Shown: in pieces, positions 25,601 through 35,594 of the stretch
Layout: each line of letters begins with the position of its first letter
Numbering within the stretch: position 1 is the first letter of the stretch
Origin: Nansenia antarctica
Taxonomy: Eukaryota; Chordata; Actinopteri; Argentiniformes; Microstomatidae
Direction of reading: 5' to 3'
DNA length: 64,000 bases
NCBI GenBank assembly: GCA_963989245.1
Contig: OZ022357.1
Span: 21,643,254-21,707,253 of the forward strand
The notes under the pieces: generated by a model
What the model was told of the DNA's origin: nothing
Seen by the model: the letters and a program-made list of their open reading frames with translations, nothing else
Database searches by the model: none
Made by a program: the position numbers and the translations under genes

Positions 25601-28123
25601 GCCTCGGACTATGACCATAGTCTTTGGAATGGGAAGCTGCTATTTACACACAACGACCACCAGTTGGCGCCTGTTGTAAATCAGCCTGCCTCCTACACAG
25701 AAAAACTAGCAAAATAGCTTTATACGAGGTCTTGAAAATGTAAGGATACTGGGCGGTAGAACGCACATATCGGGGAAAAGTCATGAAAGGAGGGTCCTGA
25801 AATGTTATCGAGTACAAAGGTATAGCCTACATTTTACTCACTTGGTCAAATGACCCCACCCATGGCTGTTCTAGTGTTAAGTGAACAAAAAATGGCATCT
25901 AAAATGGCATCTAAAATGGCATCTAAAATCTCCACAGTCAATACTACAGTACTCAGAGCTAAGGGCTGAGTGCCTGGCCTCTTTCAAGGCCCATTGAGGT
26001 CAATACATATGAAAACCCTAATTAACATGATGACCTTTGAACCTAATCACACAAATAAAGCCATAAAAAAGAAACAGGCAAAGATCCACAGATAGAAATT
26101 CATGCACGTAGAGAGAATAAAAAGGCTCCATAAACAGCCTTAAAACTATGATAACATAAACTATGATGACTAGCTTCTCCTTAGCAACAGTAAACAAATC
26201 AGGGGGCTTGTACTTAATTTATACTAGCCCATTAATCATTACAAGCCATGCTAATTCAGATTAGCCTACATAATGTTCCCATAAGAATAGACAATTACGG
26301 TAGCTGTTGGACAGATTTACCATACTTAGGCCTAATCATTGTACATTGGTGTTTATGTAATTACTGCCAATTAACATTCAGATGATGAAAATGCACGATA
26401 CATATTTACAGTCGTTTTTCTTTCCCTGCATTGCTGGTAAAGCATTAGCAAGTTTGACTCTTTTTTTTTAGCAAATAATAAACATTGAGCACTGTATTTC
26501 TCCAGATTTTACATGTCTACAAGCCAATGATTACAAAAGCTACAACCATGACAATGTTTTCCTATGCCCTGCTTGTGTTCAACAAACAGTGATTCCCAAA
26601 CAACACTCGTGTTTCTAGTGACAAGTGACTTGTGCAAAATGCAATGTCCACCATAACAAATAAGTTGTGATCCATTTGTAGTGCATATGACCCTGACCTA
26701 TTCCCAGAGTGACTTGGGAGGCCTGGGCCCTGATTCACAAGGTTACTCTAACACAAACCCAACTGGCTTATGAAGTGTGTTCAATCCTTGTATGTACCGA
26801 ACAAGATCTGATAATCACTGATTTCAAGAAATGATGCGATCAGAAATGATTAAATAGAGAAATAAACTTGAAGTGTGTCGGGCCATCTGTCGGCCAATCC
26901 GTGCACAGATCAGCTGTCACATGGTAAAGGTATGTAGCCATGTTATTGGGCTACTAGGTCACTGTTTACATTACATCACATTACATTTTGGGCATTTAGC
27001 AGCAGACGCCTTATTCCAAAGCGACTACATTTGACTAAGTAAGTGAATCATCAATCCACCCAGTCATAGCAGCACTAGAAAAGTTATCTAGTTCAGGCCA
27101 GCGGCCATTGGCAGTCTTCGTGCTAGAAGAAGAACTTTTTGGTAGACACTGCGTGACGTTAGAATTATAAGGTTCTATCTCCATTTTTGTCAAAATTGAG
27201 TTTTTTACATAATCTGATTCATTGGGTGTTTATTAATGCCTGTGTGGTGTTGTTTTTAAAATGTTGAAATTTTTGAGTTAGTAATTCATAAAATACAAAG
27301 GTTCCATCTCACAAAACATAATGGAATGTAAAGACTTTGACGCTCAATATCTCTGAACTGCCCTAAACGGAGATAGAACCTTATAATTCTAAACTCACGA
27401 CTGGATAAACAGTACAAGGGGGTAGTAGAACTCTCAGGAGAAACAGTAGGGGGGGAGCAGGTGTCTCAGGAGACAGTGCAGGGGGGTAGTAGATGGTAGT
27501 AGATGTGGTGACGCTACTTACAATGATCCCTGCGTTGCGTACTGCCAGAGGGAGTCCAAGCAGCCCTGTCCCTATGTTCCCCTTCAGCAGGTGGATGAGA
27601 GCTTGACTAAACCTGTAAAACACAGACACAGTGAGCAGCATGTCGACTTTGAAAATTCTCTATTATTCTCTATCTTTTTATCTTGAGCAGCTTGGGATCC
27701 AGTGAAAGCGGAGTTGATGTCAAAGTGGGAAATGTAGGGAAGGGTAAGAAAGAAGAATATGAATGTTATATTGATTTTTATGTACATTAGGGTTTGTGTT
27801 GGGAAATACGGACATCAGTTTGACCTATCTGATGATACAGTAGTGTAGTAGACCACAGTGAATCGTTCTTCCAGGTCGTTGGTTTTTTCACTACATTGTG
27901 TCAACCTGATCTATACATCGGGTTTCTGACGCTAACTAATGGTTTACACCAGGGGTGCTCATTACGTCGATCGCGAAGGTAGTGTGGGTAGATCACATGG
28001 CATTGGGGGAAAAAAAGAAAAAAAAAGTAAAGTAGTTTTTTTGGGGGGGGGGGAAAGTAGACGGGGACGCCTCCCGTCTGGACCACACAGGAGAGGGCAT
28101 CACTCAGCCCCGCGCCGCCTCAC

Positions 28124-28156
<33 letters not shown>

Positions 28157-28157
28157 G

Positions 28158-28189
<32 letters not shown>

Positions 28190-28242
28190 GACAGACACAA
28201 GCACACACACATGCACACACAGACAGACAGACAGACAGACAG

Positions 28243-28273
<31 letters not shown>

Positions 28274-29081
28274 GACAGACAGACAGACACACACAGACAC
28301 ACACACACACACACTCCGCCGCCCGGAGACGTCGATGGCACCTGGCTTGGCACTGGCCAGTCTGGTGTAAACCACTCAGAGCTCCTGAGTTAATGTTAAT
28401 GTTAATGGACTACCAGTGTGAATATTTGTTATATAGTTTAATAAATCTCTTCTTTGATTTTGAAACAGTGTAGCGTGGCCTTAATTTGTTATTATTACAG
28501 TACATTTTTGTGTTCGCAGTAATGGCAATATGTTTTATTTGGTTGGTAGATCTTGTTGAGCTGGTAATTTGAAAAGTAGCTCACAAGCCTAAAAAGTGTG
28601 AGCACCCCTGGTTTACACCTTGCGGGCTGACTGAAATATTTCCTTTTCACATTGCACTTTAGCTCTCTGGACCTCTCTGAAAACATATCTGGTGGCAGCT
28701 GAAATAAGTTATAGAGTTTGCATATATTACGTGATATGGGTGAGCATGATGGTATGAAAGATCCCTATGTATATAGCATCTTGTACGCTCTTTGTATGTT
28801 TCCTGGTGTATTGTTTTTGTACGTTCTTGTCTTTCTTGTTCTTGTCTACCGTTGGAAACAAATGTTTCAGTACACCTTTACGTGCTATCATCTGGGATGT
28901 AGCCTACTGTCTGTACTTTTGACCAAAATAAAAATCAATCAATCAATCAATCTTACGTGATGCCCTGATCATTGCCCAGCTCGTAGTGTCTGACTGGAAG
29001 CAGCTCTGGATCCTGCTCCTCGTCCGTGTTCTCCTCCGAGCCCTGACCAGGGCTGCGGATCAGAGGAGTCATCACCTCCAT
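12809..29081 (-). CDS. slc36a4: SLC36A4 proton/amino-acid transporter family, 5' six coding exons only
   Basis: Coding exons on the minus strand, in order: 29081-28957 (ATG, preceded two bases upstream by a 3' splice site), 27612-27522, 22613-22525, 18296-18201, 16355-16271 and 13114-12809. All join in phase to give 264 codons without a stop. The protein begins MEVMTPLIRS with a following acidic stretch, then HLLKGNIGTGLLGLP of TM1, the TM2 exon V-H-C-M-H-I-L-V, MGYSDTVAFAM, and the TM3 exon FFLVLTQLGFCSAYFVFLAE. The last exon has two N-glycosylation sites and two further spans. SLC36A4 (PAT4) is an endolysosomal and plasma-membrane carrier for proline and tryptophan linked to mTORC1. The family is about 500 residues. 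The last exon ends in a good donor (GTAAG), but no later exon lies before SMCO4, so the second half is absent. Confidence 0.92.
13128..13182. repeat. (CA)n microsatellite
   Basis: CA/CG dinucleotide run immediately upstream (in gene orientation) of the last SLC36A4 exon's splice acceptor. Confidence 0.9.
13183..14580. other. SLC36A4 intron, no recognised feature
   Basis: Mostly unique-looking sequence. It holds a G-rich stretch near 13320-13400, a poly-G run at 13852-13863, and no open frame or repeat family that can be named. Confidence 0.5.
14665..14818. repeat. Minisatellite, about 42-bp unit
   Basis: About three and a half units built on 'gtagtgatgatgtcatatga' followed by 'tagggtatatgttaggttca'. 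Confidence 0.85.
14861..15100 (-). mobile_element. CGTGA-family MITE
   Basis: Begins GTGACGTTAGAATTATAAGG and ends AAGCTCACG, with the usual interior. Target duplication is not clear for this copy. It lies in an SLC36A4 intron. Confidence 0.82.
15765..16010 (+). mobile_element. CGTGA-family MITE
   Basis: Full-length copy from GTGAGCTTAGAATTATAAGG to CTAACGTCACG in the same SLC36A4 intron, opposite in orientation to the 14861 copy. Confidence 0.83.
16377..16622 (-). mobile_element. CGTGA-family MITE
   Basis: Near full-length; the first bases read CGTTAG (three bases lost from CGTGACGTTAG). Flanked by AAAC on both sides (16373-16376 and 16623-16626). It starts about 20 bases upstream of the 16355-16271 SLC36A4 exon, so it lies next to that exon's splice acceptor. 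Confidence 0.85.
16690..17157 (+). mobile_element. LINE 3' end fragment
   Basis: Begins with a short coding remnant around 'gactgcttctaccacaggg' typical of the last codons of fish LINE reverse-transcriptase genes. A 3' UTR follows, ending in 'gacaaatagagtctatctat'. The same 3' end occurs in reverse orientation at 18853-18995 and 35640-35865. Heavily 5'-truncated. Confidence 0.68.
17491..17762. mobile_element. Large palindromic fold-back element with TTAGGG arms
   Basis: Two arms of about 125-130 bases are near-perfect reverse complements. They start at CTACGGAGCCCCCCTGGGG and end at the complementary CCAGGGGGGCTCTGTAG, turning around 'atcgcaaggattctaaccc' near 17610-17640. Both arms contain short (TTAGGG)n runs. 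Possible GCAAT duplication on the flanks. No coding capacity. Confidence 0.82.
18105..18232. repeat. 32-bp tandem repeat covering an SLC36A4 exon end and splice donor
   Basis: Four units with exact 32-base spacing. Each carries the 3' end of the exon plus a GTGAG donor on the minus strand; the exon edges would fall at 18201, 18169, 18137 and 18105. Only the 18201 edge keeps the frame into the next exon, because 32 is not a multiple of three. Confidence 0.9.
18382..18734 (+). mobile_element. CGTGA-family MITE with five terminal-repeat units
   Basis: Starts CGTGAGCTCAGAATG and ends CTAACGTCACG. The left terminal motif is repeated five times at a 26-bp period (about 18390-18520) before the normal interior. 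This is an independent case of the same amplification seen at 1409-1852. Confidence 0.88.
18853..18995 (-). mobile_element. LINE 3' end fragment
   Basis: Reverse complement of the 3' terminus at about 17020-17157, preceded by GATA repeats that correspond to the LINE tail. Confidence 0.7.
19283..19450. repeat. Pyrimidine-rich (CT)n/(CCCT)n low-complexity tract
   Basis: About 170 bases of almost pure C and T on the plus strand. It produces artefactual open frames in several directions. Confidence 0.95.
19617..20115 (-). mobile_element. LINE 3' end fragment with last coding residues
   Basis: On the minus strand the frame near 20114-19997 reads R-T-R-T-S-R-L-Q-N-I-F-F-H-R-A-V, typical of the C-terminus of fish L2/CR1-like LINE polymerases. 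A 3' UTR and a short AATCTAATCT repeat tail at 19617-19635 follow. A second copy of the tail is at 37046-37200. A (TG)n/poly-G run at 19955-19990 interrupts it. Confidence 0.7.
20325..21490. repeat. 16-bp minisatellite, about 70 units
   Basis: Head-to-tail units alternating 'acccggggaacatagg' and 'acccagggaacatagg', with point variants. Since 16 is not divisible by three and no unit carries a minus-strand stop, all three minus frames stay open over hundreds of codons. These frames are artefacts, not genes. The array lies in an SLC36A4 intron next to a LINE fragment. Confidence 0.95.
21656..22415 (+). mobile_element. Tc1-like element with transposase C-terminus
   Basis: Inverted ends GTGAAAAAGATAGGACACCCC and its complement near 22385-22412. 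Within it, 22130-22310 (+) translates to N-P-I-E-M-L-W-G-D-L-K-R, the conserved tail of Tc1/mariner transposases around the third catalytic residue. The remainder of the transposase is absent. Confidence 0.75.
22446..22500. repeat. (TG)n microsatellite
   Basis: Dinucleotide run about 25 bases from the end of the 22613-22525 SLC36A4 exon. A shorter (AC)n run follows at 22629-22661. Confidence 0.95.
23052..23247. mobile_element. Inverted-repeat element carrying TTAGGG repeats, copy A
   Basis: Arms of about 50 bases begin GTTACGGTACATGTGGGAA and end with the complementary CCCACATGTACCGTAAC. Each arm leads into (TTAGGG)n-like runs that point inward. The centre is a variable G-rich tract and GACATGCCAGCATGTACC. 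Flanks show a possible ATAT duplication. Related copies are at 31858-32060 and 62162-62365. Confidence 0.85.
23755..23840 (+). pseudogene. THAP-domain-like fragment
   Basis: A reading frame starting MGKTGKCCVPCCMNRSES and leading into I-E-L-S-F-Y-R resembles the start of a THAP zinc-binding domain (cysteine pair, then an F-Y/H-R strand). The match is lost after about 29 codons. Probably a relic of a P-element/THAP9-like sequence or of a THAP gene exon. Confidence 0.4.
24285..24601 (-). pseudogene. Tc1-like transposase fragment
   Basis: A 103-codon minus-strand frame contains R-T-T-V-R-R-Y followed by FWEKVLWTDETKMNMYQSDG, the segment around the second catalytic aspartate of Tc1 transposases. 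The N-terminal DNA-binding part and the C-terminal third are missing or scrambled, so it is inactive. Confidence 0.78.
24985..25115 (-). mobile_element. tRNA-derived SINE fragment
   Basis: On the minus strand the sequence reads TAGTGGTGGCCTAGTGAATAG (A-box-like), then GGTCATGAGTTCAAATAT (B-box-like), at the spacing of a tRNA-derived SINE promoter. Confidence 0.6.
25285..25525. mobile_element. MITE with about 45-bp inverted repeats
   Basis: The left arm AATATACAGTAACCTTGGCT (from about 25305) is matched by the complementary right arm ending at about 25518. The interior has short inverted repeats of its own around 'gaacgttccaacgattagat'. No coding capacity. Confidence 0.8.
25526..27150. other. 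SLC36A4 intron, no gene
   Basis: Mostly AT-rich sequence. Recognisable pieces are a Tc1-like terminal scrap near 25538-25555 and a common fish dispersed-repeat fragment ('gcatttagcagcagacgcc') at about 26963-27045. Nothing else can be named. Confidence 0.5.
27152..27399 (-). mobile_element. CGTGA-family MITE
   Basis: Full-length 248-bp copy, CGTGACGTTAG to AACTCACG, flanked exactly by ACTG (27148-27151 and 27400-27403). It lies just downstream of the second SLC36A4 coding exon. Confidence 0.9.
27950..28610. mobile_element. hAT-like element (CAGGGGTGCTC ends) enclosing a CA/CAGA microsatellite
   Basis: Ends CAGGGGTGCTCA and TGAGCACCCCTG are inverted repeats, flanked exactly by GTTTACAC (27942-27949 and 28611-28618). 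About 200 bases of (AC)n and (ACAG)n at 28122-28315 have expanded inside it. No transposase is present. Confidence 0.9.
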
Positions 29082-29295
29082 GTCTGAAAGTGGAAACGAG
29101 AAGGTTTGAACCTTAAGAGTGACAGCAGCAGCAATATCTACCTCCCTCTTTCGCTGTTGATGTTGAAACACTACTGGGTGGGAAATAGTCAGTGTATAGA
29201 ATAGTCAGTCTCAAATTAAGAAACACAATAATGTGTTCTCTGTGCTCCTTATTAGGAGGTGTTCCCTCAGCTGGTCCAAAACTATCGGTCCCCTT

Positions 29296-29658
29296 CACTG
29301 GCGGACTCAGGGGGGGGTAGGGGGGGCGACCGCCCCTCCTGGTGCCCCCAAGGTTGAAAAACGTCTGTCTTAAGTGCCCTTTTGAGTGGCAAAAATGCCC
29401 TTTTGAGTGGCAAAAATTAGAGGACGTGCCCTATTGGTGCCCCTCCAATGGTCTAAACTTGACCATGTGCCCCCACAGTTGAAAATGTTCGCACTAAAGT
29501 GCCTTTTGAGTGGCAAAATTAGAGGATGTGCCCTATTGGCTGCCCTTCCAATGGTCTAAACTTGACCATGTGCACTGATGGGGTCCCATGTTGTGCAGTA
29601 GGTGCCCTTTTTTTCTATTCGCCCCCCCTGCCCTTCAAACAGCCTGAGTCCGCCACTG
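29296..29658 (+). mobile_element. hAT-like MITE (CACTGGCGGACTC ends)
   Basis: A 363-bp copy of the family at 4865-5209. It is flanked exactly by GTCCCCTT (29288-29295 and 29659-29666), about 200 bases upstream of the SLC36A4 start codon. Confidence 0.92.
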
Positions 29659-29799
29659 GTCCCCTTTAATTCAACTTCAAACCACTACATCATAACGTCA
29701 TCCCTGACAGACAGAAAGGCTTGTAGGCTACGTATCTACCTAACTGTTGGGAAGTTTCCATCCTCCACCGGGCATCTGGGCAATAGTTGACAGCACAGA

Positions 29800-29937
29800 C
29801 CTCCTGTGTCCTGTGTCCTGTGTCCTGTGTCCTGTGTCCTGTGTCCTGTGTCCTGTGTCCTGTGTGCTGTGTCCTGTGTGCTGTGTCCTGTGTCCTGTGT
29901 CCTGTGTGCTGTGTCCTGTGTGCTGTGTCCTGTGTGC
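29800..29937. repeat. 7-bp tandem repeat (TGTCCTG)n
   Basis: About 20 units of TGTCCTG with some TGTGCTG variants, upstream of the SLC36A4 coding start. Confidence 0.95.
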
Positions 29938-29939
29938 TT

Positions 29940-30900
29940 ACTGCTTAGCCCCCTGGAGAGCCAAGTGAGTCGCACTGGGGCCTCCTGACACGAGAAGGAA
30001 ACAAGGATCATCTTGTTGATAAACAGGTTGACAGGTCGTCATAACATTCCAGCAATCTTATATAAACATGGTCGCTAGAGATAGCAACTATAGCTTAAAT
30101 GTTGAAACTTGAAATGTGAAACTAACTAATGTTAGTACAGCTAGAGAAGTAAGTAAATGACATTACTGAACACAATCTGTCATTGCATCTGCAACTTCAA
30201 GCAATGCAAATGTAGTGTAGCTATAATATTCAACCAGTGCTACTGAAACTATTGCATGTTGCATGTTACATTGTAACGGTGATACATGTAATATCGGAGC
30301 CTCTATGCATGCACAAGTGGCCTTGTGGAGTGATATTGGTAAACACATTGTAGCAGAAGGGTTTGCATGGTTTTATAGCGTTGAAAGGTCCTACCAAAAC
30401 GTCAGAGTAATGAGATTTCCGTCCAAAAGCTCTGTGCAAATCCTGCGCAACCGGGCGCGCTCGAGACGTTCCGTTCCTCCCTTTGATGGTTCTTGGATAA
30501 CTGGAACACTTCCATTGGAAATGATCAATGCATATCAATAATTGTCCCTCTTGGAGTAGATTTGCACTGTAAGGTTGAGTTGAAATTCCCCGGATTAGAG
30601 GAACGCGCAGGACAGCATCTTCCCTGAGCCGACGGAAAAGGTTGGAAACGTCAACCCGAGGAAGGGGGGGCTCTTAAAGGGGATGTGTCCGCATGTTTAT
30701 CATTCCTCTTGTCGTTGAGAGAAGAAAAAAAATGTCCCCTTGTGCGTTCAGCAATTAGTGTTTGGTTGCCAGGTCTTCTATTCTTAGTTATCTTGTCCCT
30801 AACAGACAGTCTCATTTACATTTACACATATTTCCGCTAAATTGAAGTCCCTGGAATTAAGGGACTTTTAAGGGCCATTTCCATGAAATAAGGCAACACA
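29940..30900. other. Upstream flank of SLC36A4, no gene seen
   Basis: The first coding exon of SLC36A4 has a splice acceptor right before ATG, so at least one 5' noncoding exon must lie in this direction. A short GC-rich, CpG-containing patch at about 30440-30480 and 30595-30660 is a possible promoter area, but nothing decisive is visible. Confidence 0.35.
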
Positions 30901-30901
30901 T

Positions 30902-31156
30902 CGTGACGTTAGAATTATAAGGTTCTATCTCCATTTTTGTCAAAATTGAGTTTTTTACATAATCTGATCCATTAGGTGTTTATTAATGCCTGTGTGGTGT
31001 TATTTTTTTAAATGTTGACATTTTTGAGTTAGTAATTCATAAAATACAAAGGTTCCATCTCACAGAACATAATGTTAATGGAATGTAAAAACTTTGACGC
31101 TTGATATCTCTGAACTGCCCTAAACGGAGATAGAACCTTATCATTCTAAGCTCACG
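30902..31156 (-). mobile_element. CGTGA-family MITE
   Basis: CGTGACGTTAG to AAGCTCACG, flanked exactly by ACAT (30898-30901 and 31157-31160). Confidence 0.9.
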
Positions 31157-31857
31157 ACATCACAGAGTATTGACATTAACGAATTAACGTATTGATTGAC
31201 ATTAATGTATTGACTTAATTAATGAATGATTAAGTTCAGATAACCTTTGCAAAACAGGAATATCAAAAAATAATTTAAATGAATAAAACCTACAAGACAG
31301 AGATCCAGCTGTGGAAAGTATGCAACTGATCACATGACCAGAAAATGTTAATAATGCTTTTGCGCAAACAAATATGGGTCTAATTGAATTCCAGGATGAC
31401 AGATGATCTCTTCCATAGTCTCGCACTGAGTCGCACACTGTCACCTATGTGTGTCATAAGTCAGAGATGTCATGGCAAGCATGAGAACATACTGTAGCAA
31501 GGTGTGCCATATGACCTGCCGACCTATGACCTGCCATATGATCATTCACATCACTCACCTATGTTAAAGGTTATAAACAGTGCAGCAGGTAAATTATAGG
31601 GGTAGATTTTTGGGGGGAGTAGTGGGAATGTGTTGTCAAAGACCTGTAACTTGTCAACCCTCAAAATAAAAAACAATGGATGACCCGCATGATTTTAAAT
31701 AGTAGGCTATGGTAAATGCGTAAAAGACAAAACAACTAGTTTCACAAATACCCAGGCACTTCTCTCGTCTCCATCAACAAATGATATAATTCATTAAGTC
31801 ATTCTATGTGTTAATATATTGTCCAATGTCACATTGCAAATGAAATGTTGTGTATCT

Positions 31858-32060
31858 GTTACGGTATATGTGGGAATACGGTACATGTTGGAAAACTAGG
31901 GTTAGGGTTAGGTGCTAGGGTGACTTGGTACATGCTGGCATGTCTAACCCTAATCCTAACCTTAACCCTAACCCTAACCCTACCCCTAACCCTAACCGTA
32001 GCACCCTAGTACCTAACCCTAACCCTAGGTTTCCCACATGTACCGTATTCCCACATCTAC
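31858..32060. mobile_element. Inverted-repeat element carrying TTAGGG repeats, copy B
   Basis: Same family as 23052-23247, starting GTTACGGTATATGTGGGAA. Here the central part is inverted relative to copies A and C. The right end stops at CCCACATCTAC, so the last bases of the arm have decayed. Confidence 0.82.
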
Positions 32061-32770
32061 AGCTTTGATACAATAGTTATTAGTCAGACAATGCTCAATA
32101 AGTAACCACCCATTTATTATTCACAAAATTCATCATTGATTATTCCAGCCGCGTGGGATGGTTTTGCTGTACTAGAAAGCCTTGTGCTGAAATACCTATT
32201 GTTACCGCCACTGTTGCAGATTGGTGGGGAAATAAGAGCTTATAATTTCTTTCAAATAGTATACTGATTCAGGTCCTCCACATCTTTGCATCCCACTGTC
32301 TTGAAATCCGTTTTTCATCTCTACCCTTATAATTCATAATTAATTCACAACAGTCAAAATAAATGGAATGGAATGGCACAGCTGTCTGTGTGTTAATTTC
32401 CATTTTCCCTTTGGATCAGAGCTGTTTTTCCCTTAAATCAGAGCTGTTTTCTGATTGTTTTCCCAGGATGCATTTGTCTGTTTAATTGGATGTGATTGAC
32501 ATGCAAAATCAGATACATTTTCTGCCGACTTCGACGAGACAGGAGGCCAAGACACATGCCGCAGCCAAGAAACGTGAATAAAAGTTCTTAATAAACAGTC
32601 AATCTCCAGGAATTCTCTCAGTGCTCCAGTCTGCTACTGAAGTGCTGCTGAGTAAGACACAGTGATAGAGAAAAAAGACAGAATAAATAATATGCCTATG
32701 GCTATTGAGAGCCATTAGAGAGCAAGAGATTTGTCTTGTAACTATTGTCACTTGTCTTTTTAGTCCCACT
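32061..32770. other. Intergenic DNA, nothing recognised
   Basis: AT-rich sequence without open frames of note or recognisable repeats. Confidence 0.4.
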
Positions 32771-32771
32771 T

Positions 32772-33110
32772 TGTCTCTTATAAGTACTGCCACTTTGTTG
32801 CTCTTGTGGCTACAATGTTGAGGAACTGAAGCCTAAGAATTTTAAATGGTAAATGGACTGCACTTATATAGCGCCTTTTTTGCTACTCCAAAGCGCTTTA
32901 CAACAGCCTTATCATTCACACACACATTCACGCACCAATGGCGGCAAGCTGCCATTCAAGGCGCTGGCCCGCTCACTGGGAGCAATTTTGGGGTTCAGTG
33001 TCTTGCCCAAGGACACTTCGACATGTGGCCAGCCGTGGCTCGAACCGCCAATCTGCCAACCTTGTGATCATTAGGCGGCGACTCTACCTCCTGCGCCACA
33101 GCCACCCCGT
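32772..33110 (+). repeat. Dispersed fish repeat, first of a local pair
   Basis: Contains 'aatggtaaatggactgcact' followed by 'tatatagcgcc', and ends 'gctctacctcctgcgccaca'-like, a sequence seen widely in teleost genomes. The block including 75 bases upstream is repeated at 33987-34335, showing a local duplication about 1.2 kb apart. Confidence 0.78.
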
Positions 33111-33814
33111 TTTACTCTCGTATACTTGTATAATAGGATGTAACAATAAACCTGAAACTTGAGACAAGAACATCTCAGAGAGAGACAGTATAAGAGCCTC
33201 TTACAGTACAGTATGATCATGGGTCATCAGCTGCTCTCCAATGAGGATTTCACTCTACCTGCTCATATTTATTGGGGAGAAATCCAAACGTTGTAATTAA
33301 CTTTCCTGACCCAAGGCAGAGCAAATAGCCTTTTCCTCATTGAATACTTTAAAACGGTCTTTTTAGCCATATTTTAGCTAGACAAGAAAACATTTTTGAA
33401 TTCTATCCACAACTTACTCACTCAAAATGTAATTTGTTGCATCCCAAGAGCAAGAAACTATCTAAAATAAATAAGACATTTAAGGACCCTAACCAAACTC
33501 CCCAATCGTGTGTTCGCATTTGGAATTAATTTCTGTGATGATAATGGTAGTTCTCTTATGCGTATTTACATTTTAATTAAAGCCAGTTATCCGTTAATTA
33601 AAATTGAAATTTAATTTAACCAGGTGTGTGGTGCAGCATGCATGTGAAGTGGTTTGATTTAGCTGGAGGGTGCTTTATTCTGATTGACCTGCACTCCCCC
33701 TCCGTGCAAATACATGCCACTGAAGAACAATGTTTTGTTTTTCATTAGAGCTTTTTTCAAGATTGTTGCTGTATTAAGATTGTATTAAGATTGTATTAAC
33801 ATTGTAAACCACGT

Positions 33815-33990
33815 GGCCTGGGGTGGTCCAGTGGTCTAGCACCGCGGTCTACAGTGCACACGTATGCCCATGTCGGCATGGGTTTGAATTCGGCTCATGT
33901 CCTGCTGACATGACCTCTCTCCCTTCTTCTCCTTACTTTCCTGTCTGTCTTCACTGTATCTGTCCAATAAAAATGAAAAATATGACATGT
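33815..33990 (+). mobile_element. tRNA-derived SINE
   Basis: A-box-like GGTGGTCCAGTGGTCTAGC and B-box-like GGGTTTGAATTCGGC are followed by a body ending 'gtatctgtccaataaaaatg', the usual layout of fish tRNA-derived SINEs. Confidence 0.65.
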
Positions 33991-34335
33991 CTCTTATAAG
34001 TACTGCCACTTTCTTGCTCTTGTCGCTACAATGTTGAGGAACTGAAGCCTATGAATTTTAAATGGTAAATGGACTGCACTTATATAGCGCCTTTTTTGCT
34101 ACACCAAAGCTGCTCCAAAGCGCTTTACAATGGCCTCTCATTCACCCATTCACACACACATTCACACACCAATGGTGGCAAACTACCATGCAAGGCGCTG
34201 ACCGGCCCGCTCATTGGAAGCAATTTTGGGGTGTCCAAGGACACCTCGACATGTGGCCAGCCAGCGTTCGAACCGGCAATTTGCCGACCTTGCGATCATT
34301 AGACGCTGGCTCTACCTCCTGAGCCACAGCCACCC
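33987..34335 (+). repeat. Dispersed fish repeat, second of a local pair
   Basis: About 90% similar to 32772-33110, including the non-repeat lead-in 'ataagtactgccactttctt'. A small insertion near 34108 distinguishes it. Confidence 0.78.
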
Positions 34336-34349
34336 CTCTTCTTTTTTGG

Positions 34350-34528
34350 GGGGCAGTCCCACTCATATTTTTCATTGTGTTGACAGATACAGTAGAGATT
34401 TTAGACAGGAAGGATGGGTGAGAGAGAGAGGAGGGATGACATGCAGGATATGTCCCCGGCCGGAATCGAACACATGGTTACATGGTCAACGCTTAACCCG
34501 CTACGCCACCTAAGCGCCCCAGCCACCC
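34350..34528 (-). mobile_element. tRNA-derived SINE
   Basis: On the minus strand it begins GGGGCGCTTAGGTGGCGTAG (A-box region) with a B-box-like segment near 34455-34475. It ends near 'tgtcaacacaatg'. A second, better preserved copy is at 56345-56536. Confidence 0.72.
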
Positions 34529-35580
34529 CTCTTTTTGAGTGGCGCTGTCGTCCACTAATCCACAATGGCTTTAGTAGAGAGATATTGAGTGGATTACCCT
34601 ATAATAATTGTTGTCTTACTATCGGCTCTGAAACAATCCATTGATTTGTAGTAGAGGTAAATATATTTTCAGAGCTAGCTAGCACTTCAAAGCTTTTCAA
34701 TGTTCTCCTTGTGTGATAGGACACACTACAGTACCAGTGGTGAGAAATTGACAAAGGCGCCACTCATCATACAATCAATGTCCCTTATCAAGGAGACGAG
34801 TGAAGGGAAGCGTGTAATCAATTCTAGAAGTGGTCACTTCTAGTTACCAAATCGCTGTGAAATCTATCTGTCTCCAGCTGTGATATTCATAGCACTTCAT
34901 TTGTGCTCCCGTTTATGTATAACAATAAATGTAATTGCATAATTTGGCTGGCTCTAATATGCATGAAACAGTGTCTCTACCTGTTGTTTTCTAAATAATC
35001 TAAGTACTTAATATGCTCTCTCATTCCTCTTATACAGTATGTCCTCAGCTCATATGTCCCTTGTGCTTTTCAGTGCTTACCCCTACCACACTGACATCTG
35101 TCAAATATATTAGATAGAAAAAGAGGTTTGTTGTGTATTGCAACATTATTGACATTAGTTGAGCGTCACACCCCAGGAAAGGTGACAACCATGGGCAGCC
35201 AGTCAGTCTCCTGAGGCAACACTACTAATTCACCAGCTATGAGCTCTCACTGAAACAAAACAAAAGACCCCAGCCTGCTGTGACAAACTAATTATGAAAC
35301 ACCACAAGTCAGTCTATTATGAACCAATTACCCAACAATGTGACCCGGCCTGTAATTAACTGATTGGGAATCAGCACTCCACAACACTTGCAGTGTAGCT
35401 GTCTCGAGGGGGTTAGGGCAATGACGTACATGCAGGGGTGACGTACATGCTTTGAGGGGTTCATTTGCCACTCCACAGAAGGATATTCCAGACTCCTCTT
35501 GCCTCTCTCTTCTCTGCTGCCTCTCTTCTCTCTCTCTTCCTTCCACTCACATAACCACACGTTCCACATCAGTCACAGAA
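34529..35580. other. Intergenic DNA, nothing recognised
   Basis: No gene or named repeat was identified. The open frames here overlap a pyrimidine-rich stretch at 35490-35545 and are not supported. Confidence 0.4.
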
Positions 35581-35594
35581 GCTTATGCATGTTG

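Noticed and set aside
28100..28375. Cys/Val-rich and His/Thr-rich frames
   Set aside because: Translations of a CA/CAGA microsatellite inside a hAT element.
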